Shown here: in pieces, positions 51,821 to 61,227 of the stretch
Position numbering within the stretch: position 1 is the first letter of the stretch
How the letters are laid out: each line of letters starts with the position of its first letter
Assembly (NCBI GenBank): GCA_021811435.1
Contig: JAJZOR010000005.1
Location: forward strand, 37,039 to 101,038
Origin: Microcaldota archaeon
GTDB taxonomy: Archaea; Micrarchaeota; Micrarchaeia; Micrarchaeales; Micrarchaeaceae
Reading direction: 5' to 3'
Length of the DNA: 64,000 bases
The notes under the pieces: model-generated
What the model was told of the DNA's origin: nothing
The model's input: only the letters and a program-made list of their open reading frames with translations
The model's database searches: none
Made by a program: the position numbers and the translations under genes

Positions 51821-52450
51821 TTACTGCGCCTGCTCCCTCCTCAATAATCTGGGCAGCAAAAGCTCCCTGACCTCGACCCAGCTCTGTGCCACGACTATCT
51901 TGTTGTGGCTGTTGAGTATTACCTGCTCGTCGATCTCGCTCCAAGGCTGCTTTATTATTATAACGTTCTTGTCGAGCACTGCGACCTGCTTTGCTACCTC
52001 GAAGTAGTCGTCGACGTATATGTCTGCGCCCTCCTTCTGCTTGTCCGCCTGGTGGGCCACGTGCACGAACTTGTCGTACGTTATGTTGTTGATCCTGAGC
52101 CAGTCCCTTATCTGGTCGTCGGTCCCTACTGCAGCAGTGACCACATGTATCTCGTAATCCTTATGCACGTCCTCTAGTATCCTGGGAATCTGCTTGTCTA
52201 CGAGGCCGATTTCCTTGTAATTGTCCCATATCTCCTTCAATATGCCTACGAATTCAGCCCTTGTCATCGATGGCACGAGCTCCTCCACATGGTACTTGGT
52301 GAGCTGATCTACCGTGAGCTCCACATTGTAGCGATCCTTGACTATCTTGATTATCTGAGTGGCCAAATCGGCTATGGTGCCGTCTACGTCTAAGGCTATT
52401 ACCTTCCTGGCCTCCTGGCCCGCCTCTACCGGCATGTCCTTTGTCGCCAT
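51821..52450 (-). CDS. HAD-family 5'(3')-deoxyribonucleotidase-like phosphatase
   Basis: A 209-residue HAD hydrolase. The nucleophile motif is IALDVDGTIADLATQIIKIV (DxDGT), the second motif VVTAAVGTDDQ, and the Asp pair of motif IV is YVDDYFEVA. This matches the NT5C (PF06941) group that dephosphorylates nucleoside monophosphates. Insertions of about 60 residues form the cap (YNVELTVDQLTKYHVEELVP). The exact nucleotide specificity cannot be read. Starts at ATG 52450. Confidence 0.75.
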   Translation of the reverse strand: MATKDMPVEAGQEARKVIALDVDGTIADLATQIIKIVKDRYNVELTVDQLTKYHVEELVPSMTRAEFVGILKEIWDNYKEIGLVDKQIPRILEDVHKDYEIHVVTAAVGTDDQIRDWLRINNITYDKFVHVAHQADKQKEGADIYVDDYFEVAKQVAVLDKNVIIIKQPWSEIDEQVILNSHNKIVVAQSWVEVRELLLPRLLRREQAQ

Positions 52451-52649
52451 ACGACTCCACTAGTAATTAGGCGGGGATAAGTAGATAAGGGTTTCCTATA
52501 CGTGATTTTTACCGATTTTATGGAATCAATCGGCCTGCGCCGAATATGAATACGGCATGGATAGCCGAGCGATTCAAGGCGCCGTCGCCGGCATTAATAA
52601 CCTTTATATACTTGTTTTGGCTTATATAATTTGGCAATGGATGATATGG

Positions 52650-53150
52650 ATGGAAAGCTTTAAAACAAAGGATGGCACATCATTGAGAGCTAGTGAGAAC
52701 AAAGAAAACATGGAGCTTAATGCCTCGGAACCAAAGGAGAAAGCACGCAATGAAAATGCCGATCGGAAGAGGTACAAGAAGGAACAACTCGCGATAGCAA
52801 AGGATGAGGAGCGCACTGCTACATTCTACAAGGACAGCAGATGGAAGATAGCACTTGGAAGCCTTGGAGCGCTCGCTGTTGCCGCAGGCGCAGCGGGAAG
52901 CGCAGCCACAGTGGCGATTGCAGCTGCAGCGTTTCCGGTGGCCGTGGCCCTGGGGGGCGTATATGCCGTAATGAGCATCTATCAGCGCAAGCATGAGGAT
53001 GCGGCCGAAAGGGCTAGGGAGAACGCCGAGTCAGGAATTAAGTTAACCGAAATGCCTGAATCCACAAGCGTAGACTATGAACCGACCGAAATAGATTTCG
53101 AGCCTACCGAGTTCGATGACGAGCCAACAGATTTCAGCGAGGATGCCTGA
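52650..53150 (+). CDS. Hypothetical membrane protein with acidic repeat tail
   Basis: From ATG 52650 the protein is 166 residues. A polar, Lys/Glu-rich N-terminus of about 75 residues is followed by two Ala/Val/Gly-rich hydrophobic stretches (IALGSLGALAVAAGAAGSAA, TVAIAAAAFPVAVALGGVY) forming a helical hairpin. A cytosolic-looking tail ends in repeated acidic units (VDYEPTEIDFEPTEF, DDEPTDF). The frame is open to 52557, but two TATA-like sites (52601-52609, 52622-52630) support a start at 52641 or 52650. No known family. Confidence 0.55.
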   Translation: MESFKTKDGTSLRASENKENMELNASEPKEKARNENADRKRYKKEQLAIAKDEERTATFYKDSRWKIALGSLGALAVAAGAAGSAATVAIAAAAFPVAVALGGVYAVMSIYQRKHEDAAERARENAESGIKLTEMPESTSVDYEPTEIDFEPTEFDDEPTDFSEDA

Positions 53151-53181
53151 GGCCTTCTGCTTTGATATTTTTAATGGCGGA

Positions 53182-53733
53182 TCAGCGTAAGCGCTTGATT
53201 TTGCCAAAATCCAGGTACATTAGAAACTCATCGAAATACCTGCTGCCTCTCTTTATCGCTTTTGGTATAGTGCAAAGCTCGACAAATCCCATTTTCTTGT
53301 ACACAGTTATAGCGCGCTTGTTCGTGGTGAAAACGGTCAGCTTCACTGCCTCGAACCGCGCCCTGCCGTCCGCAAGCGCTGCGCTTATCAGCGCAGTGCC
53401 TATCCCCATGTCCCTGTAACCGTCCATTATGGCTATGCCAAGCGCGCCGATGTGGTCCGTCTCGGATCCTGGCCGGGACTTCGATATCTCGCATAATCCT
53501 ACCGCTTTGCCGCCCACTTCCGCGACCTTGGCTATCCTATCGCCTCTCAATACGCCCTTGTAGGTCTCGGCGAACCAACTAACCTCGCTTTCATAGCCCG
53601 GCTTTTTCTTGAAAAGGACTAAGCCGAGTTCAGCGTTGCCGCTCTCGAGCTCCTTGTAGTAGCTGAAATATGCATTTATCAGGTCAGGCCCGTCCTCGAA
53701 CCTCAAGTCTCTTATTGTGTAATCCTTTTTCAT
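53182..53733 (-). CDS. GNAT-family N-acetyltransferase
   Basis: A 183-residue GNAT protein. The acetyl-CoA motif is HIGALGIAIMDGYRDMGIGT followed by ALISAA (the Q/RxxGxG/A loop reads RDMGIG), after the beta-strand AKVAEVGGKAVGLCEIS. The C-terminal AITVYKKMGFVELCTIPKAI is the usual last strand pair. Substrate unknown; ribosomal protein or metabolite acetylation are both possible. ATG 53733 (MKKDYTIRDLRFED) is preferred over 53754. It lies directly downstream of the ITPase gene. Confidence 0.83.
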   Translation of the reverse strand: MKKDYTIRDLRFEDGPDLINAYFSYYKELESGNAELGLVLFKKKPGYESEVSWFAETYKGVLRGDRIAKVAEVGGKAVGLCEISKSRPGSETDHIGALGIAIMDGYRDMGIGTALISAALADGRARFEAVKLTVFTTNKRAITVYKKMGFVELCTIPKAIKRGSRYFDEFLMYLDFGKIKRLR

Positions 53734-53756
53734 TCCCTGCACCCCGCGCTGCACAC

Positions 53757-54320
53757 TTAATCCGCATCATGCTCCTGCATGTATTCCTTCAGCTTCAGGA
53801 GGGCTATGCTGCGCATTGATATTCTGTTCTTGCTGTCGCCGCTGAGTTCAGCGAAGCTCTTTTCATAGCCCTTTGGTATGAATATAGGATCCCAGCCGAA
53901 TCCGCTCGCCCCTCTCGCCTCGTTTGATATGACACCGTCGATGCTGCCGGAGAAGACGTGGACCTTCTTGCCGTCATAAAACGCTATTGCCGTCTTGGCA
54001 GTCGCGTACCGGTCCTTTTGCGCGCCCAACATGCCAAGCAGGCCGTTCAGCCCTGCGCTTTTTATGACCAATTTCACCAGCGCGCCGGGGAAACCGTTCC
54101 ATGCATGTATGAAAAGCCCGGTGTCCTCGACCAGCACTGGCTTCCTGAGCACCCTGTATGCCTGCATGGCCTTCTCCCTAGCTACTTCATCCACATCGAT
54201 TGCCTGTGGTTCCAAAAGCTCAAGCTCGATTTGGACTACGTTAGTTTTCAATATCTCTCTGAACTCGCGCAGCTTCTCCTTATTCGATGTCGCAAACAGG
54301 ATCTGTTTCAAGCTAACCAC
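53757..54320 (-). CDS. XTP/dITP pyrophosphatase (HAM1/RdgB)
   Basis: Hydrolyses non-canonical purine triphosphates so that they are not incorporated in DNA and RNA. The 187-residue protein begins with FATSNKEKLREFREIL, followed by KPVLVEDTGLFIHAWNGFPG, AIAFYDGKKVHVFSGSIDGV, and ASGFGWDPIFIPKGYEKSF, then ELSGDSKNRISMRSIAL, a full set of family motifs. The archaeal protein is slightly shorter than E. coli RdgB. The GNAT gene follows on the same strand. Confidence 0.94.
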   Translation of the reverse strand: MVSLKQILFATSNKEKLREFREILKTNVVQIELELLEPQAIDVDEVAREKAMQAYRVLRKPVLVEDTGLFIHAWNGFPGALVKLVIKSAGLNGLLGMLGAQKDRYATAKTAIAFYDGKKVHVFSGSIDGVISNEARGASGFGWDPIFIPKGYEKSFAELSGDSKNRISMRSIALLKLKEYMQEHDAD

Positions 54321-54427
54321 TACGCATTGCTTATCTCAGTTTATTTTCCAGGCTTAAATATGTTGGTGGCTGCTGCATAATGCCTTACGGCTAGGTACAT
54401 TATTTATTTTGTGCAGGCTTATCAATA

Positions 54428-54940
54428 ATGGCAGTGGATGGTATTATGGCAGGAGCAGAAATCTCGCTCGTTGACATGGACAAGCCGGAGCAAACGCAGA
54501 TCATCATAGGCCACGCTGGTTTCATAAAAACTGCGGAGGATCTCTATGAGGCTCTCATAAGTTCTGTGCCAAAAATAAGATTTGGTGTGGCGTTCAATGA
54601 GGCGAGTGGACCCAGGCTCGTCAGGGTGGAGGGAAACGATGCGGGGCTCAAGCGACTTGCAGGCAGGAACGCGCTGGCTATAGGCGCTGGGCACAGCTTC
54701 GTGATAATGTTTGAGGAGGCCTATCCTATAAACGTCTCGAATGCCGTTAAGAGCGTAGCAGAGGTGTCAACTATATTCTGCGCGACCGCCAACCATGTGC
54801 AGGTTGTGCTGGCCAAGAGCAACCTTGGATCGGCTATTATAGGCGTTGTTGACGGCAGCGATGCGGCAGGCATAGAAAAGGACGATGATAGAAAGCGGCG
54901 CAGGGGGCTACTGAAGAGGATAGGCTACAAGCTTGAATGA
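54428..54940 (+). CDS. Adenosine-specific kinase
   Basis: A 170-residue protein of the adenosine-specific kinase family (Pfam PF04008). AGHSFVIMFEEAYPINVSNA and VKSVAEVSTIFCATANHVQV are the central conserved blocks, with KIRFGVAFNEASGPRLVRVE before them and AIIGVVDGSDAAGIE after. The family binds adenosine or AMP and is described as a kinase or an ancient nucleotide-binding protein of archaea and some bacteria. It is convergent with the membrane gene at 54943, with only a 2-bp gap. Confidence 0.85.
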   Translation: MAVDGIMAGAEISLVDMDKPEQTQIIIGHAGFIKTAEDLYEALISSVPKIRFGVAFNEASGPRLVRVEGNDAGLKRLAGRNALAIGAGHSFVIMFEEAYPINVSNAVKSVAEVSTIFCATANHVQVVLAKSNLGSAIIGVVDGSDAAGIEKDDDRKRRRGLLKRIGYKLE

Positions 54941-54942
54941 AC

Positions 54943-55422
54943 TCAGCCCTTGTACAGCAGCGCGATAAGCCCTCCGGTAAAGCCCATTATAAGGCCGATG
55001 AGGAATCCGCCGCTTGAGAATATGCTGGCTAGGGAGAATGCGAGCGCTATGCCTCCCATCTTATTTATCGTTTTGAGTGAGTATGAATTCATCTTAATCC
55101 CGGCCAGGATCACTATAACCCCGCATATCAGCCCAGTAGAATAAACAAGGTTTACGCCTGAGATGCATGCCGACATCGAAGAAGTGAAGTTCTGCGTCAG
55201 GTTTATGCCCTCGCTGCTGCACAACTGATCCAGAGTGGTCATGTTACCTCGCAACACTGCCGGCGGAGCGGTAGAGAAGAACGCAACGCCTATCAGGCTA
55301 GAAATTGCTATTAGGATGCCTCCGACAAGTGTGATCATGATTGCGAAAATTGGCTTGACCTTCGAAAGCGTCTCCGGTTGCGGAGCAGGCGGCACTTTTG
55401 ATTTTCGGTGGCGTTTGGCCAT
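54943..55422 (-). CDS. Four-helix membrane protein, function unknown
   Basis: A 159-residue protein. A basic, Pro-rich N-terminus (MAKRHRKSKVPPAPQPE) precedes four hydrophobic segments: IFAIMITLVGGILIAISSLI, VYSTGLICGVIVILAGIKM, GGIALAFSLASIFSSGGFLI and IMGFTGGLIALLYKG. Between helices 1 and 2 is an outside loop with two cysteines and sequons (CSSEGINLTQNFTSSMSAC). No known domain is recognised. It is probably transcribed after the membrane-anchored gene at 55448. Confidence 0.6.
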   Translation of the reverse strand: MAKRHRKSKVPPAPQPETLSKVKPIFAIMITLVGGILIAISSLIGVAFFSTAPPAVLRGNMTTLDQLCSSEGINLTQNFTSSMSACISGVNLVYSTGLICGVIVILAGIKMNSYSLKTINKMGGIALAFSLASIFSSGGFLIGLIMGFTGGLIALLYKG

Positions 55423-55447
55423 TCAATCATCCGCGCAGTTGCGCTAT

Positions 55448-56545
55448 TCAGGTAAAGCTGTTGCCCAACAATGGAGCAGGGAGCGTGGTCACGTAGCTTT
55501 GAGGGAAGTTCTGGCTCATGGCGGTCTCGTTAAGGTCGAATCCGAAATACAGGTTAGCGGTCTTGTTGACTATGCGCAGGTTCATTGAAAAGTTCAGCGG
55601 AACATAGTACTGGTAGGACAGGCACAGGCCCAGATTCCCTGCGGCGCCCGTTGAGTTGAGGCTTGATGACACCGGAGTCGGCTGCAGCGCCTGGAATCCG
55701 CCGCCCAATGCGCTGAAGAACCTTTCTATGCTGGTGGAAAATTTGTCGTTTACGAAATCACATGGATTGCCCATGTACGAGGCTTCGGTGACGTTGCTGC
55801 TCGTCTCATTCAGCGCATTAAGCAGCGTTTTCGTATAGGTTGAATTGAACTGCTGCAGTTGAGACTGGCTCTGGTTCGACATGTTGAGCGATGCATTGTA
55901 CGACGTGTTTGCTGGGGTGTTTGAGTAGTCCGTCTCGCACCATTTATTGCCAGATCTATTTGGTATTGATATGCCTGACACGCATACGTAGGACGTGCCG
56001 TTTATCTTGAGCATGGTGAGCGTGATATTGGAATTTGATCCTCCGTAGGCCGACTGGCCCGCGCCCAGCAGAGTCGATATCATGTTGCCGTACAGATCCA
56101 CCCTGGAGTCGGAACCGTACTTCGCGTATTTTGCATAGAAAGGCAATTGGTACGTCAGGTTTGTGTAAAGCGCCCGCAGCGTTATGGACAGATCGCCCGA
56201 GTACGAGACCTCCATCTGGTTGGTTGAGTTCAGCTTATTGTCTATCATATTGAAAAGTGCTACTGTGTCTGTCCTGTTTACCGCAATCGCGTTTGCGAAT
56301 TCCTGTTCTTGTGTGCTGAGCTGTGCGCCGTAGTGCTGGCCGCCATTTTGAGCATGATTGTTCAAGTACGCCGGAGCAAGAAGATAGAGGGCTATCGCTA
56401 TTGCTATGACTAATATGACAAGTATAGGAAGTTTGGTGCTGCGGCCGGTTTTTGCTTTTGTGGACTGGGCCTCAGCCGTCTGCTCCGCCTTAGCTTCCTG
56501 CGCAGGGGCCTGCTTATCTTCCAGATTCATAGCTTTCTTGGCCAT
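55448..56545 (-). CDS. Membrane-anchored extracellular protein, function unknown
   Basis: A 365-residue protein. A charged cytosolic N-terminus (about 1-38) is followed by one membrane helix (LPILVILVIAIAIALYLLAP) and a long extracellular region rich in Asn/Ser/Thr with many N-x-S/T sequons and five cysteines (CVSG, CETD, CDFVN, CLSYQ). Low-complexity runs (NMSNQSQSQLQQFNSTYTK) occur in the middle. I recognise no family. The pattern is that of the many N-anchored glycoproteins of this genome. Confidence 0.6.
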   Translation of the reverse strand: MAKKAMNLEDKQAPAQEAKAEQTAEAQSTKAKTGRSTKLPILVILVIAIAIALYLLAPAYLNNHAQNGGQHYGAQLSTQEQEFANAIAVNRTDTVALFNMIDNKLNSTNQMEVSYSGDLSITLRALYTNLTYQLPFYAKYAKYGSDSRVDLYGNMISTLLGAGQSAYGGSNSNITLTMLKINGTSYVCVSGISIPNRSGNKWCETDYSNTPANTSYNASLNMSNQSQSQLQQFNSTYTKTLLNALNETSSNVTEASYMGNPCDFVNDKFSTSIERFFSALGGGFQALQPTPVSSSLNSTGAAGNLGLCLSYQYYVPLNFSMNLRIVNKTANLYFGFDLNETAMSQNFPQSYVTTLPAPLLGNSFT

Positions 56546-56604
56546 TTTATCAATCGCCGTCTTATAGCTCTCTTTAAAACATTATAAATATGTGCACCGC
56601 GGGT

Positions 56605-59049
56605 TCATCCGGTCGCCGCGGGCTGCTGCGCAGTCTCGTGCTCCGACAATACCCTTGCATCAACTGCCTTGGTGACTGCGTCAAGCCTCATCATATGCAC
56701 GCCGCTGGCGCTCCTCCCGGTTATCCTTATCGATGATACTGGGAACATTATTGATACGCCGTTAGAGTTCATTAGTATGATGTTGTCCTTCTCGGAGGCC
56801 TTGACGGCCTTTATCACCTTGCCGGTCTTGTCCTTGAGCTTGACGTTTATAACCCCCTTGCCGCCCCTGTTCTGGAGGCGATATTCATCGACTTTTGTGG
56901 CCTTGCCGAAGCCTCTTTCCGTTATGGACACTATTAGGTCGGCGCCCTTTGCGGCTATCATATTGACCACCTCATCGCCCTGCGCCAGCCTTATCCCGCG
57001 CACTCCGACAGCGTTCCTGCCCATGGATCTGAGCCTGCCTTCGTTGAACCTAAGCGCCTTGCCCCATTTTGTTGCAATCAGTATTTCTGACGACCCGTCA
57101 GTCAGTATGACATCGGAGAGCTCGTCCCCTGACAGCAGTGGTATTGCGCGCACGCCATTTGATCTGGGATTTGAGAACTTCTCGGCCATCACCTTCTTTA
57201 TCTTGCCCCTTTTTGTTATGAATACTAGATAGCTCTTGGAGAAGTTCCTCGTGTTCACTATGACGGATACACCTTCGCCCTGCTGCAGTTTGACTAGGTT
57301 GACTATGGCCTTCCCGCCCCCGTACCGCTGTGCCTCGGGCACCATGTACGCCTTCAGCCAGTAGAGCCTGCCCAGGCTCGATATTACAAGCAGGTAGTCC
57401 TTGAGCTTGCACGAAATCAGGGTCTTCGGATAATCGTTCTCCTTGAGGCCCATGGTTATGATCCCCTTGCCGCCCCTCGACTGGAGCTTATAAACATCGA
57501 TAGGCATCCTCTTCACATAGTTGTTCCTTGTGAGTATCACTGTAGCCTCGTCATCACTTATGAGGTCCTCCTGCTCTATCGGCTGGATGTCCTCGCCTTC
57601 CTCGATCTGCGTCCTGCGATTGCGGCCGAACTTGGCCTTGAGGTCCTTCATTTCATCCTTTATTATGCTGTATATTTTCTTTTCATTGCCAAGAATTTCA
57701 TTGTAGTCTGATATGTTCTGCTGCAGCTGCGCCTTTTCCGTGGTTAGGGAGCCGCTCTCAAGACTTGTTAGCCTGCCCAGCTTCATGTCTAGTATCGCAT
57801 TGGCCTGCTTTTCTGATATGCCGTACTTTGACATTATCGAAATGCGTGCCTCCTTTGAATCTGCGCTCTTTTTTATTACTTCTATAACGCTCTCTATGTT
57901 TGCCATGGCGACTAGCAGACCTTCCACTATGTGCAAACGATCGGACGCTATTCCAAGGTCGTACTGCACCCTGTTTCTGATTACTGAGATCCTATGCTGT
58001 ACGAAGATCTTTATGAACTCCTTCAGGTTCAGCGTGACTAATCTGTTACCTATCACTGCTATGTTTGATATGTGGATTGTCTCCTGAAGTTGCGTATGGG
58101 CGTATAGCATGTTTAGCACCTGGTTTGGATCCGCATCTGCCTTGAGGTCTATGACTATCCTTAGCCCTTCTTTGCCGCTTTCGTCCCTCAAGTCGGCGAT
58201 ATCCACCAGTTTTTTGTCTTTTACAAGCTCGGCTATCTTCTCGACAAGCAGTGCCTTGTTCAATGCGTATGGCACTTCTGTGATTATTATGGAGTGCCTG
58301 TTGTTGTGCTTCTCCACTGTCGACTTGCCCCTAACAGTAACTGCCCCCCTGCCTGTCGTGTATGCGCTCACGAGGTTGTTATTATAGAATATGGTGCCTC
58401 CGGTCGGGAAGTCCGGACCTTTTATGTGCTCAAGAAGTTCCTGTATGGATATCTCAGAATTGTCTATGTACGCTATTATCCCGTCAGCGACCTCGTTCAG
58501 ATTGTGGGGCATTATGTTTGTAGCGACGCCTACTGCTATGCCAGAGGCGCCGTTAATTAGGAGGTTCGGGGCTTTGGCCGGAAGCACCAATGGTTCCTCT
58601 TCGGTATTATCAAAGTTGGGGACAAAAGTAACTGGCTTCTTTTCTATATCTGAGAGCATTTCTTCTGCCAATTTGTTCAGCCTTACCTCAGTGTATCTTT
58701 GGGCGGCCGGAGGATCACCATCGATCGAGCCCATATTGCCTTGACCTTGAACTAGCGTGTGATTCATTGAGAAGTCTTGCGCCATGCGCACAAGCGTCTC
58801 GTATGCAGCTATGTCGCCGTGGGGGTGGTACTTTCCAATGCACTCGCCCACGATCCTTGCACTTTTCTTGGTCGGTTGGTCGCTCGAATTCCCAAGCTTG
58901 TACATCGCATAGAGTATTCTCCTTTGAGCAGGCTTGAGCCCGTCCCTTGCGTCAGGAAGCGCCCTGCCTATTATGACGCTCATGGCGTAGTCTAGGTAGC
59001 TGGACTGCATCTCCTTTTCTATTGGTGCTTCTATAACTTCGCCCATCAA
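56605..59049 (-). CDS. gyrA: DNA gyrase subunit A
   Basis: DNA-cleaving subunit of type II topoisomerase that introduces negative supercoils. The 814-residue protein has [20 protein letters not shown], the catalytic-Tyr region [20 protein letters not shown] and the helical tower. The C-terminal beta-pinwheel contains [20 protein letters not shown], a match to the GyrA box (QRRGGKG type) that distinguishes gyrase from topoisomerase IV. It begins at ATG 59049, nine bases after gyrB. Bacterial in type and found in some archaea by ancient transfer. Confidence 0.95.
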   Translation of the reverse strand: MMGEVIEAPIEKEMQSSYLDYAMSVIIGRALPDARDGLKPAQRRILYAMYKLGNSSDQPTKKSARIVGECIGKYHPHGDIAAYETLVRMAQDFSMNHTLVQGQGNMGSIDGDPPAAQRYTEVRLNKLAEEMLSDIEKKPVTFVPNFDNTEEEPLVLPAKAPNLLINGASGIAVGVATNIMPHNLNEVADGIIAYIDNSEISIQELLEHIKGPDFPTGGTIFYNNNLVSAYTTGRGAVTVRGKSTVEKHNNRHSIIITEVPYALNKALLVEKIAELVKDKKLVDIADLRDESGKEGLRIVIDLKADADPNQVLNMLYAHTQLQETIHISNIAVIGNRLVTLNLKEFIKIFVQHRISVIRNRVQYDLGIASDRLHIVEGLLVAMANIESVIEVIKKSADSKEARISIMSKYGISEKQANAILDMKLGRLTSLESGSLTTEKAQLQQNISDYNEILGNEKKIYSIIKDEMKDLKAKFGRNRRTQIEEGEDIQPIEQEDLISDDEATVILTRNNYVKRMPIDVYKLQSRGGKGIITMGLKENDYPKTLISCKLKDYLLVISSLGRLYWLKAYMVPEAQRYGGGKAIVNLVKLQQGEGVSVIVNTRNFSKSYLVFITKRGKIKKVMAEKFSNPRSNGVRAIPLLSGDELSDVILTDGSSEILIATKWGKALRFNEGRLRSMGRNAVGVRGIRLAQGDEVVNMIAAKGADLIVSITERGFGKATKVDEYRLQNRGGKGVINVKLKDKTGKVIKAVKASEKDNIILMNSNGVSIMFPVSSIRITGRSASGVHMMRLDAVTKAVDARVLSEHETAQQPAATG

Positions 59050-59058
59050 AATACACTA

Positions 59059-60975
59059 TTATACATCTAAGAATGAAACCTCGCTGGCGTGTTCTTCGAG
59101 GAACCGCCTTCTGTTCTCGACATCGAGTCCCATCAACACGGTGAATATGGCGTTTGCGCGCTCCACGTCTTTTATCGCTACCTGCTTGAGCACCCTGTGC
59201 TGCGGATCCATTGTTGTTTCCCATAGCTGCTCTGGATTCATCTCACCGAGACCCTTGTACCTTGAGAGCCCGGCCTTGTGGTCGTACTCCTCCATTATTT
59301 TGTTCATCTCGGAATCGGAGTATGCATATTTGACTTCCCTGCCTTTTGTCATTTTGTAAAGCGGCGGCTGGGCTATGTAGATGTTGCCGCGCTGTATTAG
59401 CGGTTGCATGTACCTGTAGAAGAATGTGAGTAGGAGGGTCCTTATGTGGCTGCCATCTACGTCTGCATCTGTCAAAAGTATTATCTTTTTGTATCGCAGC
59501 TTATCGGGATTGAAGGTCTCCTTTATACCGGTACCGAAAGCGGTAACCATGGTGTGTAGCTCCGCATTGTTGAATATCTTCTCGTCGGACGCCTTTTCTA
59601 CATTTAAAATCTTGCCTTTCAACGGCAGTATTGCTTGGTAGAACCTGTCCCTTCCCTGTTTGCTAGACCCGGCTGCGCTCTCTCCTTCGACTATGAATAT
59701 CTCTGCCTTTTCAGGGTCGTTCTCTGTGCAATCTGCTAGCTTTCCTGGCAGCACAGCGCCCTCGAACATATTCTTCTTTCTGGCCAGTTCCCTTGCGCGA
59801 CGGGCAGATTCGCGCGCTTCGGCAGCAGTCATGACTTTTGCCATTATCTTGGACGCCTCTGATGGGTTCTCCTCAAAATATGTCGAGATTATTGAGTATG
59901 AGACGCTATCGACAAGTGTTTTTATCGCGCTGTTGCCGAGCTTTTCCTTCGTTTGGCCCTCAAACTCGGGATTCTGCATCATTATGGATATTATACCTAT
60001 GAGGCCCTCTCTAGTGTCATCACCCTCTATCGAAGTCTCCTGCTTGCTGGCTTGCTTCGTGTTTTTCTGCAGGTAGTTCGTTATGGCGCGCGTAAGTGCA
60101 GTATGGAAGCCGATCACGTGCATGCCACCCTCCGCGGTCCTTATGTTATTCACGAATGAAAGCAGTTCTTCGGTGTAGGCGTTGACGTACTGGAATATCG
60201 CTTCTATCTTCACATTATTCTGCACTTTTGAGACTAGTATGGGCTTTGACACCTCCTGCTTCTGGCCGCGCAGGTAGTTTATGAAATCAGAGGCCCCGTT
60301 TTGCGAGATGAACACCTCCGTTTTCTCGGGGCCCTCCCTGCCGTCTATTAGCGTTATCTTGATTTTGGGGTTGAGGAATGAAAGATCCCTTATCCTTTCC
60401 TGCAGCGCTATGGTGTCGAAGCTATTTACTGAGAATATCTCCCCGTCAGGTTTGAACTTTATGTTCGTGCCGGTATCCTTTTCGCTTACCTTGTCTATAG
60501 TTTCCAGCTCCGTGGTAGGGCTTCCCCTGCTGAATCTCTGCCTGTACTTGGCGCCGCCCTTCTTTACTATCACTTCGGTGTACTCTGAGAGCGAGTTTAC
60601 GACCGTGAGCCCCACTCCGTGCAATCCGCCTGAAACTTGGTATATCTTGTTGTCGAACTTTGCGCCTGAATGCAGCGAGGTCATTATCACTTCGAGCGCA
60701 GGCTTGCCGACCTTTGGTATCAGGTCAATCGGTATGCCGCGCCCGTCATCGCCCACTTCGGCGACGTCCTGATTGTCTTCTTTGGACAGCCTTATCGTGA
60801 TGTTCCTACAGTAGCCAGCTATCGCCTCGTCTATGGCATTGTCGAGCACCTCGTAGAGCAGGTGTATGAAGCCGGAACTGGCCGTGGAGCCTATGTACAT
60901 AGCAGGGCGCTTCCTGACGCCCTGGGGGCCGGAAAGGACGACTATGTCCTTTCCGGTATAATCATTATCAGCCAT
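59059..60975 (-). CDS. gyrB: DNA gyrase subunit B
   Basis: ATPase subunit of gyrase. From ATG 60975 the protein is 638 residues. The GHKL ATP site reads LYEVLDNAIDEAIAGYC and VGDDGRGIPIDLIPKVGKPA, then GGLHGVGLTVVNSLSEYTEV. The TOPRIM domain has EIFIVEGESAAGSSKQGRDR and KIILLTDADVDGSHIRTLLL, and the C-terminus ends with YKGLGEMNPEQLWETTMDP. ATG 60975 is preferred over the first start at 60984. It is the upstream gene of the gyrBA operon, with a TATA-like TTAAATACC near 61022. Confidence 0.95.
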   Translation of the reverse strand: MADNDYTGKDIVVLSGPQGVRKRPAMYIGSTASSGFIHLLYEVLDNAIDEAIAGYCRNITIRLSKEDNQDVAEVGDDGRGIPIDLIPKVGKPALEVIMTSLHSGAKFDNKIYQVSGGLHGVGLTVVNSLSEYTEVIVKKGGAKYRQRFSRGSPTTELETIDKVSEKDTGTNIKFKPDGEIFSVNSFDTIALQERIRDLSFLNPKIKITLIDGREGPEKTEVFISQNGASDFINYLRGQKQEVSKPILVSKVQNNVKIEAIFQYVNAYTEELLSFVNNIRTAEGGMHVIGFHTALTRAITNYLQKNTKQASKQETSIEGDDTREGLIGIISIMMQNPEFEGQTKEKLGNSAIKTLVDSVSYSIISTYFEENPSEASKIMAKVMTAAEARESARRARELARKKNMFEGAVLPGKLADCTENDPEKAEIFIVEGESAAGSSKQGRDRFYQAILPLKGKILNVEKASDEKIFNNAELHTMVTAFGTGIKETFNPDKLRYKKIILLTDADVDGSHIRTLLLTFFYRYMQPLIQRGNIYIAQPPLYKMTKGREVKYAYSDSEMNKIMEEYDHKAGLSRYKGLGEMNPEQLWETTMDPQHRVLKQVAIKDVERANAIFTVLMGLDVENRRRFLEEHASEVSFLDV

Positions 60976-61227
60976 GAGAATCATTGACGAGTAGCACAGA
61001 TAATTGTCATTTTAAGCTTAAATACCTTTTTGGTGGGGGGTTTTTGATGTTTTATCGACGGCAGGATTATCGTGCTTATGCGGCTGCAAAACATAGCCAG
61101 TTAAAGGGAACTTGAATACGCCTAAATGCTGCTGCCAAATCAGATTTCCGCATTGCAGCTATGCTTTTTGAGCCTAGTGTAACGGCACGGCTGAATAATG
61201 ACGAAAGATAAAGAAAACGCAATTGAT

